A stretch of DNA of 64,000 nt, from the NCBI RefSeq assembly GCF_029960645.1, contig NZ_JASBQY010000003.1, positions 173,312 to 237,311 on the forward strand. Reading direction: 5' to 3'. The stretch comes from Arthrobacter sp. AL12. Its GTDB lineage: Bacteria > Actinomycetota > Actinomycetes > Actinomycetales > Micrococcaceae. The notes beneath the pieces are model-generated. The model searched no databases, was not told where the DNA came from, and worked only from the letters and a program-made list of their open reading frames with translations. The position numbers and the translations under genes are program-made. Position 1 is the stretch's first letter, and each line of letters opens with the position of its first letter. Of the stretch, positions 28,495 through 37,226 are shown in pieces.

Positions 28495-29382
28495 AACGAC
28501 CAGAAACCCGTTGCCCCTTTTAGAGGGGGCAACGGGTTTTTGCGTGTCCGGCTTGATCTGGCGTACGACGGCGGACCCTTCAGCGGGTGGGCCGTCCAGC
28601 CCGGGCGGCGCACCGTCCAGGGCACCCTGGAGGAAGCCCTCGCACTGCTCATCCGCCGGCCGATCCGCGTGACCGTGGCCGGACGCACCGACGCCGGGGT
28701 GCACGCCCGCGGCCAGGTGGTCCATGTGGACTTCACGGAGGAGGAGTGGCTGGGCCTGAACCGCGGCGTAGAGCTGGACCCGGCCGTCGCCCTGCTGCGG
28801 CGGCTCCGCGGCGCACTCAGCCGCGGGCTGGGCGACCTCACCGGGTCCATCGAGGTCCACAAGGTCACCATCGCACCCAGGGGCTTCGACGCGCGGTTCT
28901 CCGCGCTCTGGCGCCGCTACAGCTACCGGATCGCCGACGGTCCGCTCCTCTGGGACCCGCTGGGCCGCACCGCCACGCTGTGGCATCAGGAACCGCTCGA
29001 CGTCGGCCTGCTCAACGAAGGTGCCTCCCAGCTGCTGGGGCTCCAGGATTTCCGGTCCTACTGCAAGCCGCGGCAAGGCGCCACTACCATCCGGGAACTC
29101 CAGCGTTTCGAGTTCGCCCGCGGCACCGACGGCGTCCTGGTGGCCACGGTCCAGGCCGATGCGTTCTGCCACAACATGGTCCGCTCGCTCGTGGGATCGG
29201 CGTTGTTCGTGGGGGCCGGCCTCGAGGCGCCCGGCTGGCTGCACGAACGGCTGATCACCCGGCAGCGGGACGCCAAGTCCGTGCTGGCCGCCCCGCATCC
29301 GCTGGTGCTGGAAGAGGTGGCCTATCCCTCGGCCAGCGGGCTGCTGGCCCGGGCCGAGCTGACGCGCGCTATGCGCCAGTAG
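28492..29382 (+). CDS. truA: tRNA pseudouridine(38-40) synthase TruA
   Basis: A 296-residue enzyme isomerising uridines 38-40 in the tRNA anticodon arm. The core begins RVRLDLAYDGGPFSGWAVQP at about residue 18, and the catalytic Asp67 is in AGRTDAGVHARGQ. The first 17 codons overlap the rplQ terminator hairpin. ATG 28492 is supported by a leaderless-type promoter; TTG 28540 would avoid the hairpin but has no ribosome binding site. It follows rplQ, a common order. Its 3' end overlaps the convergent histidine kinase gene by 14 bp. Confidence 0.95.
   Translation: MNDQKPVAPFRGGNGFLRVRLDLAYDGGPFSGWAVQPGRRTVQGTLEEALALLIRRPIRVTVAGRTDAGVHARGQVVHVDFTEEEWLGLNRGVELDPAVALLRRLRGALSRGLGDLTGSIEVHKVTIAPRGFDARFSALWRRYSYRIADGPLLWDPLGRTATLWHQEPLDVGLLNEGASQLLGLQDFRSYCKPRQGATTIRELQRFEFARGTDGVLVATVQADAFCHNMVRSLVGSALFVGAGLEAPGWLHERLITRQRDAKSVLAAPHPLVLEEVAYPSASGLLARAELTRAMRQ
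28504..28541 (+). terminator. Alpha-operon terminator inside truA codons 5-17
   Basis: AAACCCGTTGCCCC pairs with GGGGCAACGGGTTT, followed by a run of five T. It is a textbook intrinsic terminator 43 bp after the rplQ stop, yet lies within the truA reading frame from ATG 28492. Confidence 0.88.
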
Positions 29383-30352
29383 CACCGCCCTTCGGCCGCC
29401 GGACCGAGTAGGCCGCTGGGACCGCCTCGGGATGAGGTGGCGGCGCCGTTCCGGCGGGAAGGTCCACGGTGAATGTGCTCCCGCAGCCGGGACGTGTGCT
29501 GCAGGAAATGGTGCCGCCGTGGCGTTCTACGATTGATTTCGTGATGGCCAGCCCCAGCCCGGCTCCGGGGATCGGGCCCTCGCGGACTCCGGGGCTGCGG
29601 AAGAATCGGGTGAAGACCCGTTCGGCGTCGGCGGCTGTCATGCCCATTCCGTCGTCCTTCACGTGCAGCAGCACCCGGCCTCCCTCTGAGCTGGCGGAGA
29701 CGTGCACGGTGCCGCCGTCGGGCGAGTACTTGATGGCGTTGGACACGAGGTTGTCGAGGGCCTGGCCGATCCGCAGCGGATCCACCTGGGCCCAAAGCGG
29801 AGCCGGGAGGTCCATGGACAGCGAGATCCGGGCAGTCTGGGCGTGGGCGTGGGCGTGGGCCGAGCCGAGGCTGGCTTCGACCAGGCTGGCCAGGTCGGTC
29901 CGGCGGGGGTGGACGTGCACCGCGGTGTCGGCGGACATCATCAGGTCCGAGACCAGTGCCTGCAGGCGTTCGGCATTCCGCTGCGCGACCTGGATCCGGC
30001 GCACGGTGGCCGGGGAGAGCTCCGCGGATTCGCCGAGGACCAGGTCCAGGTTGCCGACGATGGAGGTCAGCGGGGTGCGGAACTCGTGCGAGACGGTGGA
30101 GACCAGGCTGTCCTTGGCCATCAGGGCATCGGCAAGAACGGTGACCTCACCGGTGAGCAGCCGCTCGCGTTTGCCGCTCTCCGCGAGCAGGGCCTGGAGC
30201 TCGGCCTCCCGGGCTCCGGTCAGCCGGACGAGGGCCAGCTGCGCACGCCGGGGGAGGCCCGGGAAGAATCCATCCGGATTCCGGACCTGCTGCTCTTTAC
30301 CCAATGGAGCCGCGCCCCTTTCTCGCCGCGTCAATTTAACAGCGTGCGTCAC
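29369..30352 (-). CDS. Soluble sensor histidine kinase
   Basis: A 327-residue kinase with no transmembrane segment or recognised sensor domain. A short N-terminal helical region leads to the HisKA domain with the H-box SHEFRTPL at 88-95 (phosphoacceptor His89), the N-box NLVSNAIKYS at 201-210, the G1 box DDGMGM at 233-238 and the G2 box GAGLGLAI at 263-270. All catalytic features are intact. The GTG at 30352 lacks a ribosome binding site; TTG 30304, preceded by GAAAGGGG, may be the real start. It is divergent from a response regulator 167 bp away. An AHAHAHAH run (about 165-171) comes from a hexanucleotide repeat. Confidence 0.88.
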   Translation of the reverse strand: MTHAVKLTRRERGAAPLGKEQQVRNPDGFFPGLPRRAQLALVRLTGAREAELQALLAESGKRERLLTGEVTVLADALMAKDSLVSTVSHEFRTPLTSIVGNLDLVLGESAELSPATVRRIQVAQRNAERLQALVSDLMMSADTAVHVHPRRTDLASLVEASLGSAHAHAHAQTARISLSMDLPAPLWAQVDPLRIGQALDNLVSNAIKYSPDGGTVHVSASSEGGRVLLHVKDDGMGMTAADAERVFTRFFRSPGVREGPIPGAGLGLAITKSIVERHGGTISCSTRPGCGSTFTVDLPAGTAPPPHPEAVPAAYSVRRPKGGATGA

Positions 30353-30519
30353 GTTAGCTTGACACAGGATGAATATTTGTGGCCGCGGCTGTGCCTAAAC
30401 AACAATTACCGTTATACCGTGGGTACCCTGACATTACGGGCGCACCACGAGTGTGCAGCTGTAACAATGCGGCCTCTATGGGGGTCGAAGCCGCATCATC
30501 AGAATGTAGGAGGGGGACT

Positions 30520-31290
30520 ATGACTGACTTGGGAGTCGCAGTCGTCGTGGAGGACGACGAAGACGTACGTAACCTCGTCGAAGCGGTGTTGAGCCAGGCG
30601 GGCTTTGACGTCCACGGCGCAGCCAGCGGGCGGGAGGGGGTCGAGGTTGTGCGGAGCCAGAAGGCCAGCGTCGTCACCCTGGACATTGGCCTGAACGACA
30701 TTGACGGCTTTGAGGTCCTGCGCCAGATCCGGCAGTTCAGTGACGCGTATGTGGTCATGCTGACCGGACGGACGGATGAGCTGGACACGCTTACCGCCCT
30801 GCACACCGGCGCCGACGATTTTATGAGTAAACCGTTCCGCCCGCGCGAGCTCCGGGCCCGGGTCGCCGCAATGATGCGCCGGCCCCGGCAGGAATTCGCC
30901 GGGGGCACGTCGCCCGAGCCGGCGGCAGCACTGCCGGCGGGCCGGGTCCTGGCCCAGGACCCGGCGTTTCGGCACAACGGCCTGGTGTTGAACCCGCACA
31001 CCCGCTCGGTCACCCTTGACGGTATTCCCGCCAGCCTGACCCGCAGTGAGTTCGACCTGCTGCACGCGCTGCTGAAGGCGGACGGCGCCGTCCGGACCAA
31101 GGTTGATCTGGTGCGGGTGGTGCGGGGAGAGTATTACGGCGCAGACGCGTACATCAGTGAATCCGACGAGCGTGCCGTCGAGGTCCATATCGGCAACCTC
31201 CGGCGCAAACTGCGGGAGGATCCGCTGCAGCCGCGCTGGCTCCAGACGGTCCGCGGCGTGGGGTACCGGCTCGCTTCGGCCGTGGATTAG
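30520..31290 (+). CDS. OmpR/PhoB-type response regulator
   Basis: A 256-residue transcription factor. The receiver domain (1-120) has the acidic pair Asp12/Asp13, phosphoacceptor Asp55, Thr82 and Lys104 (FMSKPF). An Ala/Pro-rich linker joins a winged-helix DNA-binding domain from about 155, ending with the trans_reg_C signature VEVHIGNLRRKLRED and TVRGVGYRL. ATG 30520 follows the strong site GTAGGAGGGGG. The upstream 167 bp hold TACCGT twice (30407 and 30415), possibly part of an autoregulatory site. Likely partner: the divergent kinase. Confidence 0.95.
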   Translation: MTDLGVAVVVEDDEDVRNLVEAVLSQAGFDVHGAASGREGVEVVRSQKASVVTLDIGLNDIDGFEVLRQIRQFSDAYVVMLTGRTDELDTLTALHTGADDFMSKPFRPRELRARVAAMMRRPRQEFAGGTSPEPAAALPAGRVLAQDPAFRHNGLVLNPHTRSVTLDGIPASLTRSEFDLLHALLKADGAVRTKVDLVRVVRGEYYGADAYISESDERAVEVHIGNLRRKLREDPLQPRWLQTVRGVGYRLASAVD

Positions 31291-31757
31291 CTGTCCTTGA
31301 GATAGCTGAACTGCAGTTCCTCCACTGTTTCATCGCCGCTCTCGGCGACTTCCTGCAGGAGCTGCCGCGCGAGGTCGGCGTCGCTGACACGGATGGCGTC
31401 TTCCAGCTCCCTGGCGAGCTCGGCCAGCCGGACCCCGCCAACCATCGCTGAGGATGTCTTCAGGCTGAGCACGGCGTCCAGTGCCGCTGCCTCGTCCCCG
31501 CTGTCGATGGAGCTGGCGAGCGACTGGTAGCGCCGGTCCCACATGTTGCTGTAGTCCCGTGCGAATCCCTTCGCCACGGCAGGGCTGTCCAGCTGGGTCC
31601 CGAGCTCCTGGAGGGCGGAGGGGTCCACGAGAGGGGGCGCCGTGTCGGGAACGGTGTCCTTGGCCTCCGCGGGGGCCAGCCCCGCACCTGCGGGGGAGGC
31701 CTCCGCGGAAAGGCCGGTGTTTGGGTCGCCGTCGTCTGGTGCACCTTGAAAGGACAT
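31287..31757 (-). CDS. Hpt-like protein lacking the phosphoacceptor histidine
   Basis: 156 residues: an acidic, Ala/Pro-rich N-terminal 45 residues and a helical C-terminal domain matching the histidine phosphotransfer (Hpt) fold. In the key helix, where Hpt proteins read AHxLKGSS..LGA..L..LxxxLE, this protein has VLSLKTSSAMVGGVRLAELARELE at about 96-119; Leu97 replaces the histidine and Thr101 the glycine. It could therefore bind a receiver or kinase without carrying phosphate. Its stop overlaps the convergent response regulator by 4 bp. Assignment rests on this alignment by eye. Confidence 0.65.
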   Translation of the reverse strand: MSFQGAPDDGDPNTGLSAEASPAGAGLAPAEAKDTVPDTAPPLVDPSALQELGTQLDSPAVAKGFARDYSNMWDRRYQSLASSIDSGDEAAALDAVLSLKTSSAMVGGVRLAELARELEDAIRVSDADLARQLLQEVAESGDETVEELQFSYLKDS

Positions 31758-31882
31758 GTGTCCACGCTACTGCCTGCACCGGCCGCTGCACCGTGCTCCG
31801 GGCGATCCTGCGCAAACCCTTGCGCTATCCCGATGGCTTCCTGAGGGTTCCGTTCAGGCTGATGGCCCGGGTGGCCGGGGCG

Positions 31883-32767
31883 CTACTGGCCGCTGAAAGT
31901 CTCGATTGCGTTTATCACCGCAGGGCCAAGGATGGCGATAAACAGCACTGGGAAGATGAAGAAGAGCAATGGGAACAAGATGGTGACGGGCAGCTTCATG
32001 GCTTTCTCCTCGGCCCGCTGCCGGCGCTTGACCCGCATAACTTTCGCCTGAATCCGGAGTACACGGCTAATGGCAATGCCGTAGGTATCCGCCTGAACCA
32101 CCGCCTGGACGAAGCTGCGCAGTTCGGGAATGTTCGTCCGCTCGGACAATGCAAGGTAGGATTCTCGGCGGCTCCGGCCAACCTGCATGTCCTGCAACGT
32201 CCGAACGAGTTCCTCAGCCAGTGGGCCCTTGCCGTTCTCTCCGGCCCGGGCCATGGCTCCTTCGAAGCCGAGGCCGGCCTCTACGGAAATCAGCATCTGG
32301 TCCAGGGTGTTGGCTAGTTCCAACTGCATGATCTTCTGGCGTTCCTGGCCCTTGCTATAGAGCAGGAGATCCGGGATGAAGTAGCCCAGAAGTACTACAA
32401 AAAGTCCCGTCAGCTTGATAATCGGAGTCGGGCCGCTGGAGCTGATGTATAAGCCGAGCAGGGCACCCAACATACCCAGCAGCGGTTTTGCCGCCAGGAC
32501 TCGTCCGAGGGGCAGCGAAGCGGGACGTCCGGCTAGGGACAGCAGCTTGTCGAGTTTCCGAACGTACCCGGCGGGCGCCAGCGCGTATCCGATCCGATCC
32601 AGCAGTTTGCTTTGTTTCTGCTCCGTTTGCTCCGCGGGGTCCGCTCCGAGTGCGAGCATCCTGCGGATTGCCCGTTGGGACGATCGATCAAGAGAGAGCA
32701 GCGACCACACCAGATATGCAACGGGAAAGGAGACCAGCAAGAGGGAAAGTAGCACCAAGGAGTTCAC
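31883..32767 (-). CDS. tadC: Tad pilus platform protein TadC (locus A)
   Basis: A 294-residue T2SSF-domain (GspF-like) inner-membrane protein that forms the Tad secretion platform with TadB. An N-terminal helix starts at residue 4, a pair of helices lies near 95-140, and the C-terminus is strongly hydrophobic (LFPLLFFIFPVLFIAILGPAV). Family landmarks are LDQMLISVEAGLGFEGAMARAGE and VQADTYGIAISRVLRIQA. It is the last gene of the downstream tad locus, 7 bp after tadB, and close in sequence to its counterpart at 39519-40400. Confidence 0.92.
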   Translation of the reverse strand: MNSLVLLSLLLVSFPVAYLVWSLLSLDRSSQRAIRRMLALGADPAEQTEQKQSKLLDRIGYALAPAGYVRKLDKLLSLAGRPASLPLGRVLAAKPLLGMLGALLGLYISSSGPTPIIKLTGLFVVLLGYFIPDLLLYSKGQERQKIMQLELANTLDQMLISVEAGLGFEGAMARAGENGKGPLAEELVRTLQDMQVGRSRRESYLALSERTNIPELRSFVQAVVQADTYGIAISRVLRIQAKVMRVKRRQRAEEKAMKLPVTILFPLLFFIFPVLFIAILGPAVINAIETFSGQ

Positions 32768-32774
32768 AGTCGCC

Positions 32775-33710
32775 TCAGAACTTCAGGTCGATGATCTTGC
32801 GCATCCACAAGCCGCCGATGGTCATCAGGATGATGGAGCCCACGATCATTCCCCAGCCCAGGGGGTTAGTGAACATTACGTTCATGTAGCCGGGGTTGAC
32901 GAGCATGAGCATGAAAACAATTCCGATGGGCATGGCCATCAGGATGTAGGCGGAGAACTTGCCCTCGGCGGCAAGGGACTTGATGTGGCCCTTGATTTCA
33001 CTGCGCTCGCGGATGGTTTCGTTCACCTGGTCCAGGACCTCGGCCAGGTTTCCACCGACTTCGCGGTTTATCTGGATGGCCTGGGCGATCCAGACGAAGT
33101 CCTCGTTCCGCATCCGCTCGGCGGTGTCGTTAAGGGAGGTCTGCAGATCACGGCCCAGACTTGTTTCCGTGACCACTCGACGCATTTCTTCCGACGTCGG
33201 GCTCAGCGATTCGGTGGCGGCAGCGTCGATGGCACGCAGGATACTGTGCCCGGCCCGCAGGCCGCCGGCCAGCAGTTGGAGTGTGTCGCCGAGCTGCTGG
33301 TCAAAGGTGTTCCGGCGTTTGCCGGCCAGGAAACCAATCACAAGGTACCCCGCCACCGGGGATAAAAAGACGAAGAGAATCGCAAGCAGTGGACCGGCCA
33401 CGACCAAACCGGCCAGCGCTCCAACCACGGCTCCAGCCAGCACGATGACGAAGAAGTCGGCCTGGCTCATTCTTAGGCCGGCATTTTCCAGCGCTTCCCG
33501 GTTGAACAGCCGGACCGTTCGTTGCGAGAAGAAACCGTCGACCAGGTTTACGGCGGAACCGGCAACCTTGGTCAGCCGGGACTCGGGCCGGTTCTGAACA
33601 GGTCTCCGCCGGTCCAGCGGCACGCTGGCTCCTCCAGCGGCCAGCAAGGCGTAGCCGAGCAGCAGCACCGCAGTGAAAAGCAACCCGCCTCCTATGAACA
33701 ACAGAATCAT
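32775..33710 (-). CDS. tadB: Tad pilus platform protein TadB (locus A)
   Basis: A 311-residue T2SSF-domain membrane protein. The N-terminal helix is MILLFIGGGLLFTAVLLLGYALL, two helices lie near 100-140, and the domain has GGLRAGHSILRAIDAAATES and FVWIAQAIQINREVGGNLAEVLD. ATG 33710 was chosen because it gives the membrane helix; an upstream in-frame extension would overlap tadA and does not resemble the family. It starts 7 bp after the tadA stop. Confidence 0.92.
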   Translation of the reverse strand: MILLFIGGGLLFTAVLLLGYALLAAGGASVPLDRRRPVQNRPESRLTKVAGSAVNLVDGFFSQRTVRLFNREALENAGLRMSQADFFVIVLAGAVVGALAGLVVAGPLLAILFVFLSPVAGYLVIGFLAGKRRNTFDQQLGDTLQLLAGGLRAGHSILRAIDAAATESLSPTSEEMRRVVTETSLGRDLQTSLNDTAERMRNEDFVWIAQAIQINREVGGNLAEVLDQVNETIRERSEIKGHIKSLAAEGKFSAYILMAMPIGIVFMLMLVNPGYMNVMFTNPLGWGMIVGSIILMTIGGLWMRKIIDLKF

Positions 33711-33717
33711 CCTCGGC

Positions 33718-35217
33718 TCACACCTTCCCCGCCGTACTGGACGGCGCCGCGAACACGCTGGGGGAGACGAAGATGCCCAAGTCCTCGAACCGGTCAATGA
33801 AGCGCGGGCGGATTCCGGTAGGGACCGGCTTGCCGAGGAAGCGGCCATGGGCGTCGACGCCGGCCGAGTAGTCGAAAACGAACGCGTCCTGGAGCGTGAC
33901 GATGTCCCCTTCCATGCCCTGGACCTCGGTGACATGGGTGATTCGGCGGGTGCCGTCGCGGAGGCGGGAGATCTGGACAATCAGGTTGACGGCTGAGGCA
34001 ATCTGCTCGCGAATGGCACGCAACGGCAGGTCCATGCCGGCCATCAGCACAAGGGTTTCGAGGCGTGCGACGGCGTCGCGGGGCGAGTTCGAGTGGACCG
34101 TTGAGAGGGACCCGTCGTGGCCGGTGTTCATGGCCTGAAGCATGTCCAGCGATTCACCGCCGCGGACCTCACCCACAACGATCCGGTCAGGGCGCATACG
34201 CAGCGAGTTGCGTAGCAGTTCACGAATGGTGACTTCGCCCTTGCCTTCAGTGTTGGGCGGACGGCTTTCGAGCCGGACCACGTGACGCTGTTGGATCTGC
34301 AACTCCACGGCGTCCTCGATGGTCACGATCCGCTCGTCTTCCGGCAGGAAAGAGGAGAGGACGTTGAGTAGCGTGGTCTTTCCCGTGCCGGTGCCACCGG
34401 AGACGATGATGTTCAACTTCGCCTTCACGCAGGCGTTCAGCAGTTCTGCCATTTCCGGAGTCAGGGTGCCGAACTCGATGAGGTTCCTGACCGTAAGCGG
34501 CACCTTGCTGAACTTTCTGATGGTCAGCGAGGAACCCCCCACCGCGAGCGGGGGTATGACGGCGTTGACACGCGACCCATCTTCCAGTCGGGCGTCCACT
34601 AGGGGCGACGACTCGTCGATACGGCGGCCCACCTTGGAAACGATCCGCTCAATGACTTTGCGCAGATGGTCTTCGGAGCTGAAGCGCGATTCGGTCAGGG
34701 TCAGCTTGCCGTGCCGTTCGACGTAGATCTGGTCCATGCAGTTGACCATGATCTCCGTGACGGCGGGATCGTCGAGGAGGCGCTGCAAGGGACCGTAGCC
34801 GAGCACGTCGTCGGCGACGTCTTGGACAAGGCGGGAGCGCTCTTCGACGGACAGAGGGACCAGCTCGGCGTCGATGATCCGGATGAGCTCCTCCCTCGCG
34901 GAGGTCCGCAGCTCGTCCTCCTTAACTGTGGAATCGTTGAACCGGGTACCCATCCGCTCGAACAGGGCGGTCGCGGCGCGTTGCTTGAGGGCCGCGAAGA
35001 CGTCAACCGGCTGCTGGGCCTTGGACCGGTACGTTTCCGACGGTTCAGCGAGAGCGGGTGGAACCGTGGTGACGGGCTTCCGGAGTTCGACGACGGGGGA
35101 CCGGGCCGCCGTCGGCTCGGTCCGGGAGGGCGGCTGCGCCGGCGCTGGATGCGCCGTGGGTGCGGCTGCCGGGGGCTGTGTACCCTCGGCGGTACGGAGC
35201 CGTTCGGAGAGCTTCAC
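33718..35217 (-). CDS. tadA: Tad pilus assembly ATPase TadA/CpaF (locus A)
   Basis: A 499-residue secretion ATPase of the GspE/VirB11 superfamily that powers Flp pilus assembly. The first 70 or so residues are Pro/Ala-rich and disordered. Landmarks are the Walker [13 protein letters not shown] near residue 276, the Asp-box-like [11 protein letters not shown], the Walker B region [15 protein letters not shown] and the His-box [16 protein letters not shown]. It directly abuts tadZ. The ATPase core is very close to that of 41367-42845, consistent with duplication. Confidence 0.96.
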   Translation of the reverse strand: MKLSERLRTAEGTQPPAAAPTAHPAPAQPPSRTEPTAARSPVVELRKPVTTVPPALAEPSETYRSKAQQPVDVFAALKQRAATALFERMGTRFNDSTVKEDELRTSAREELIRIIDAELVPLSVEERSRLVQDVADDVLGYGPLQRLLDDPAVTEIMVNCMDQIYVERHGKLTLTESRFSSEDHLRKVIERIVSKVGRRIDESSPLVDARLEDGSRVNAVIPPLAVGGSSLTIRKFSKVPLTVRNLIEFGTLTPEMAELLNACVKAKLNIIVSGGTGTGKTTLLNVLSSFLPEDERIVTIEDAVELQIQQRHVVRLESRPPNTEGKGEVTIRELLRNSLRMRPDRIVVGEVRGGESLDMLQAMNTGHDGSLSTVHSNSPRDAVARLETLVLMAGMDLPLRAIREQIASAVNLIVQISRLRDGTRRITHVTEVQGMEGDIVTLQDAFVFDYSAGVDAHGRFLGKPVPTGIRPRFIDRFEDLGIFVSPSVFAAPSSTAGKV

Positions 35218-36408
35218 TTAAACCACCACACGGCGGTGCAGTTTCTTTTGCGCCGTGGCCCGCCACGCGGGATCGAACCTGGCCACCAGTTGCTGGAGTC
35301 CCTTAACGGCAGGGTCCCTGCGGCCGTCCTGCAGAACCGGAATGCCGCGGTTGGTGGAGAATGCCACTGCTTTGGAGCGGGGGATGCTGACGTCCACAGG
35401 CGCACTGATGGTGGCTTCCACGTCCTGGACACTGAGGCCGGACTTGGAATCGGCCATGTTCAGGACCACATGCCGGGTCTCCGGAAGCAAGTCCAGCCGG
35501 CGGAGGATTCCGAGGCCGGAGCGCAGCCCGCGAATACTCGGAACATCCATGGCCGTAACCCATACGACGTCAGTGCACTGCTCCATAGCGGCCAGGCCGA
35601 CCTCGGGAAGGCCGGGAGCTGTGTCCACGACGACGTACTGGAACTGTTCCGCGAGCTGCTGGAGGAGCCGGGAGACCTGTTGCGGGGTGATGTCGTCGGC
35701 GTCCTCCGGACTCCGTGGCGCGCAGAGGGCATAGATGTTGGCGGAGTGGACGGTCAGGAACGCCTTGAGCACGAGGGAATCGTTGCTGGCGGCGGCGGAG
35801 ACCGCGTCCGTGACGGTGTGCTCCGGGTTCAGGTAGAGCCCGGACGCCACGTCCCCGAACTGCAGGTCCAGGTCGACAATAACCACGCCCATCGGGGCCA
35901 CCTTGCCCAGGCCGATGGCGATGTTGGTGGCGATGGTGGTTTTGCCGACGCCACCCTTGGGGGAGAAGACGCCGATGACTAGGCCCTTGGGGCCCTCGGC
36001 CGGATGGACGGCTGACGTCCGGCTCCGGCTCGTGTAGGACTGGCAGGCCCGCTCGAGCAGCATGCGGATCTGCGCCGGATCCGCGGCGGGGCTGAGGATG
36101 TCCCGGATGCCAGCGCGCATGGCGAGCAGGATAAAGGCGGGGTCCGTCTCACCGACGAGGACAACACTGAGTTCGGGCAGCTGCACATCGAACACTGTGG
36201 CGAGCCGCAGGGCGTCCTCGACCGGGATGTCTGGGCCAAGGATGAGCACCTCCGGACGCTCCTGGTCGAGGCTCGCAAACAGCTCGCCTGGGTCGGACGG
36301 GTTGACGAACGCGAACGTTTGTAGCCCGCCAGTTAGGCCGCCGGCCAGGGCCAGCCGGACGCGGGAGTCGAAGTCGGTGTTGGGGGTGATCAGGACAAAG
36401 CGGCTCAC
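35218..36408 (-). CDS. tadZ: Tad pilus localisation ATPase TadZ/CpaE (locus A)
   Basis: A 396-residue MinD/ParA-like protein that positions the Tad machine. Residues 1-125 resemble a receiver domain but the phosphoacceptor site reads VLILGPD with no Asp at the strand end, so it is probably a pseudo-receiver, as in other CpaE proteins. The deviant Walker A SPKGGVGKTTIATN is near 150-163 and VDLDLQFGDVASGL follows near 185. Its start overlaps the cpaB stop by 4 bp. Confidence 0.94.
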   Translation of the reverse strand: MSRFVLITPNTDFDSRVRLALAGGLTGGLQTFAFVNPSDPGELFASLDQERPEVLILGPDIPVEDALRLATVFDVQLPELSVVLVGETDPAFILLAMRAGIRDILSPAADPAQIRMLLERACQSYTSRSRTSAVHPAEGPKGLVIGVFSPKGGVGKTTIATNIAIGLGKVAPMGVVIVDLDLQFGDVASGLYLNPEHTVTDAVSAAASNDSLVLKAFLTVHSANIYALCAPRSPEDADDITPQQVSRLLQQLAEQFQYVVVDTAPGLPEVGLAAMEQCTDVVWVTAMDVPSIRGLRSGLGILRRLDLLPETRHVVLNMADSKSGLSVQDVEATISAPVDVSIPRSKAVAFSTNRGIPVLQDGRRDPAVKGLQQLVARFDPAWRATAQKKLHRRVVV

Positions 36409-37181
36409 TTGTATACCTCCGGTTTCGTCATGATTCCAGGCTCGCCGCTCTCCGTGGCGTTGAGCGGTTCCTTACTCAACCAGAGGCTGGCGAACTCCGT
36501 GAATTCGGAGGCATAGACAATCTTTGTGGCATCCGCATCGTTCACCGCCACAGTCAGCAACAGTGATCCCGTGGGGAGGGACATGTCCTCGGCCGCAGGC
36601 GCAGAGCCGTCCGCTGAGGGCTGCGGGGACGGCGTGGCAAGGGGCGCCCGCTGTACGGCGGTCACGAGGACCTTATGGATCGAGAGTTGGGTTGTTTGCT
36701 TGTCAGGCTTGGCCTCGATCCCGCCACTCTTCAAATTAATGAAGATTCCGACGCGGTCTCCCGGGGCGATCCTGCCGCCTACGACGCGCTGAGGTTCGAG
36801 CTGGAAGGAGATTTCCTGCAGTCCCTCGGGGATGTCCACCGATCCTTGGGCTTGTAGATCCTCCGGGGCGATCAGCCGCTCCGCGACGAGCTGCTCGCCC
36901 GGGAGCAGCTCGACGGCGGTGACCTTCTCGGCGATGCCGTCGAGGTTTTTCAGGGCTGACTTGGTGACAGCTTTGCCGGGAAGGTCCTCACTGGCAACGA
37001 AGGCTTTCAGTGCCTCGACCGAGGTACCGGCGGGCACGGCTTTCTTCACCACGAGCACAGTGACCGGGTCCAGCCCCTGCACCGCCCTGGCGTCGGCACC
37101 CTGCGCGTAGCTGACCACGAGGATGGCACCGATGATGGCAAGCACAACGGCGGCCAGCCCTGCCAATAAGCGTGACTTCAA
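36405..37181 (-). CDS. cpaB: Flp pilus assembly protein CpaB/RcpC (locus A)
   Basis: A 258-residue protein with one N-terminal helix (LLAGLAAVVLAIIGAILVVSYA, about 4-25) and an SAF domain in VLVVKKAVPAGTSVEALKAFV (about 44-64). A second conserved segment, LQEISFQLEPQRVVGGRIAPGDRVGIF, follows. In Gram-negative systems RcpC interacts with the outer-membrane secretin; with no secretin here, its role in a monoderm is probably periplasm-side or wall-side assembly, which is inference. Start: ATG 37181. Confidence 0.9.
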   Translation of the reverse strand: MKSRLLAGLAAVVLAIIGAILVVSYAQGADARAVQGLDPVTVLVVKKAVPAGTSVEALKAFVASEDLPGKAVTKSALKNLDGIAEKVTAVELLPGEQLVAERLIAPEDLQAQGSVDIPEGLQEISFQLEPQRVVGGRIAPGDRVGIFINLKSGGIEAKPDKQTTQLSIHKVLVTAVQRAPLATPSPQPSADGSAPAAEDMSLPTGSLLLTVAVNDADATKIVYASEFTEFASLWLSKEPLNATESGEPGIMTKPEVYK

Positions 37182-37226
37182 AAAACTGCTCCTGAACCGG
37201 TCGGTGAACTCTGGGCGAAAAACTTG

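Noticed and set aside
30359..30364. Perfect TTGACA between the kinase and response regulator genes
   Set aside because: No acceptable -10 lies 16-19 bp downstream, so it is not called as a promoter.
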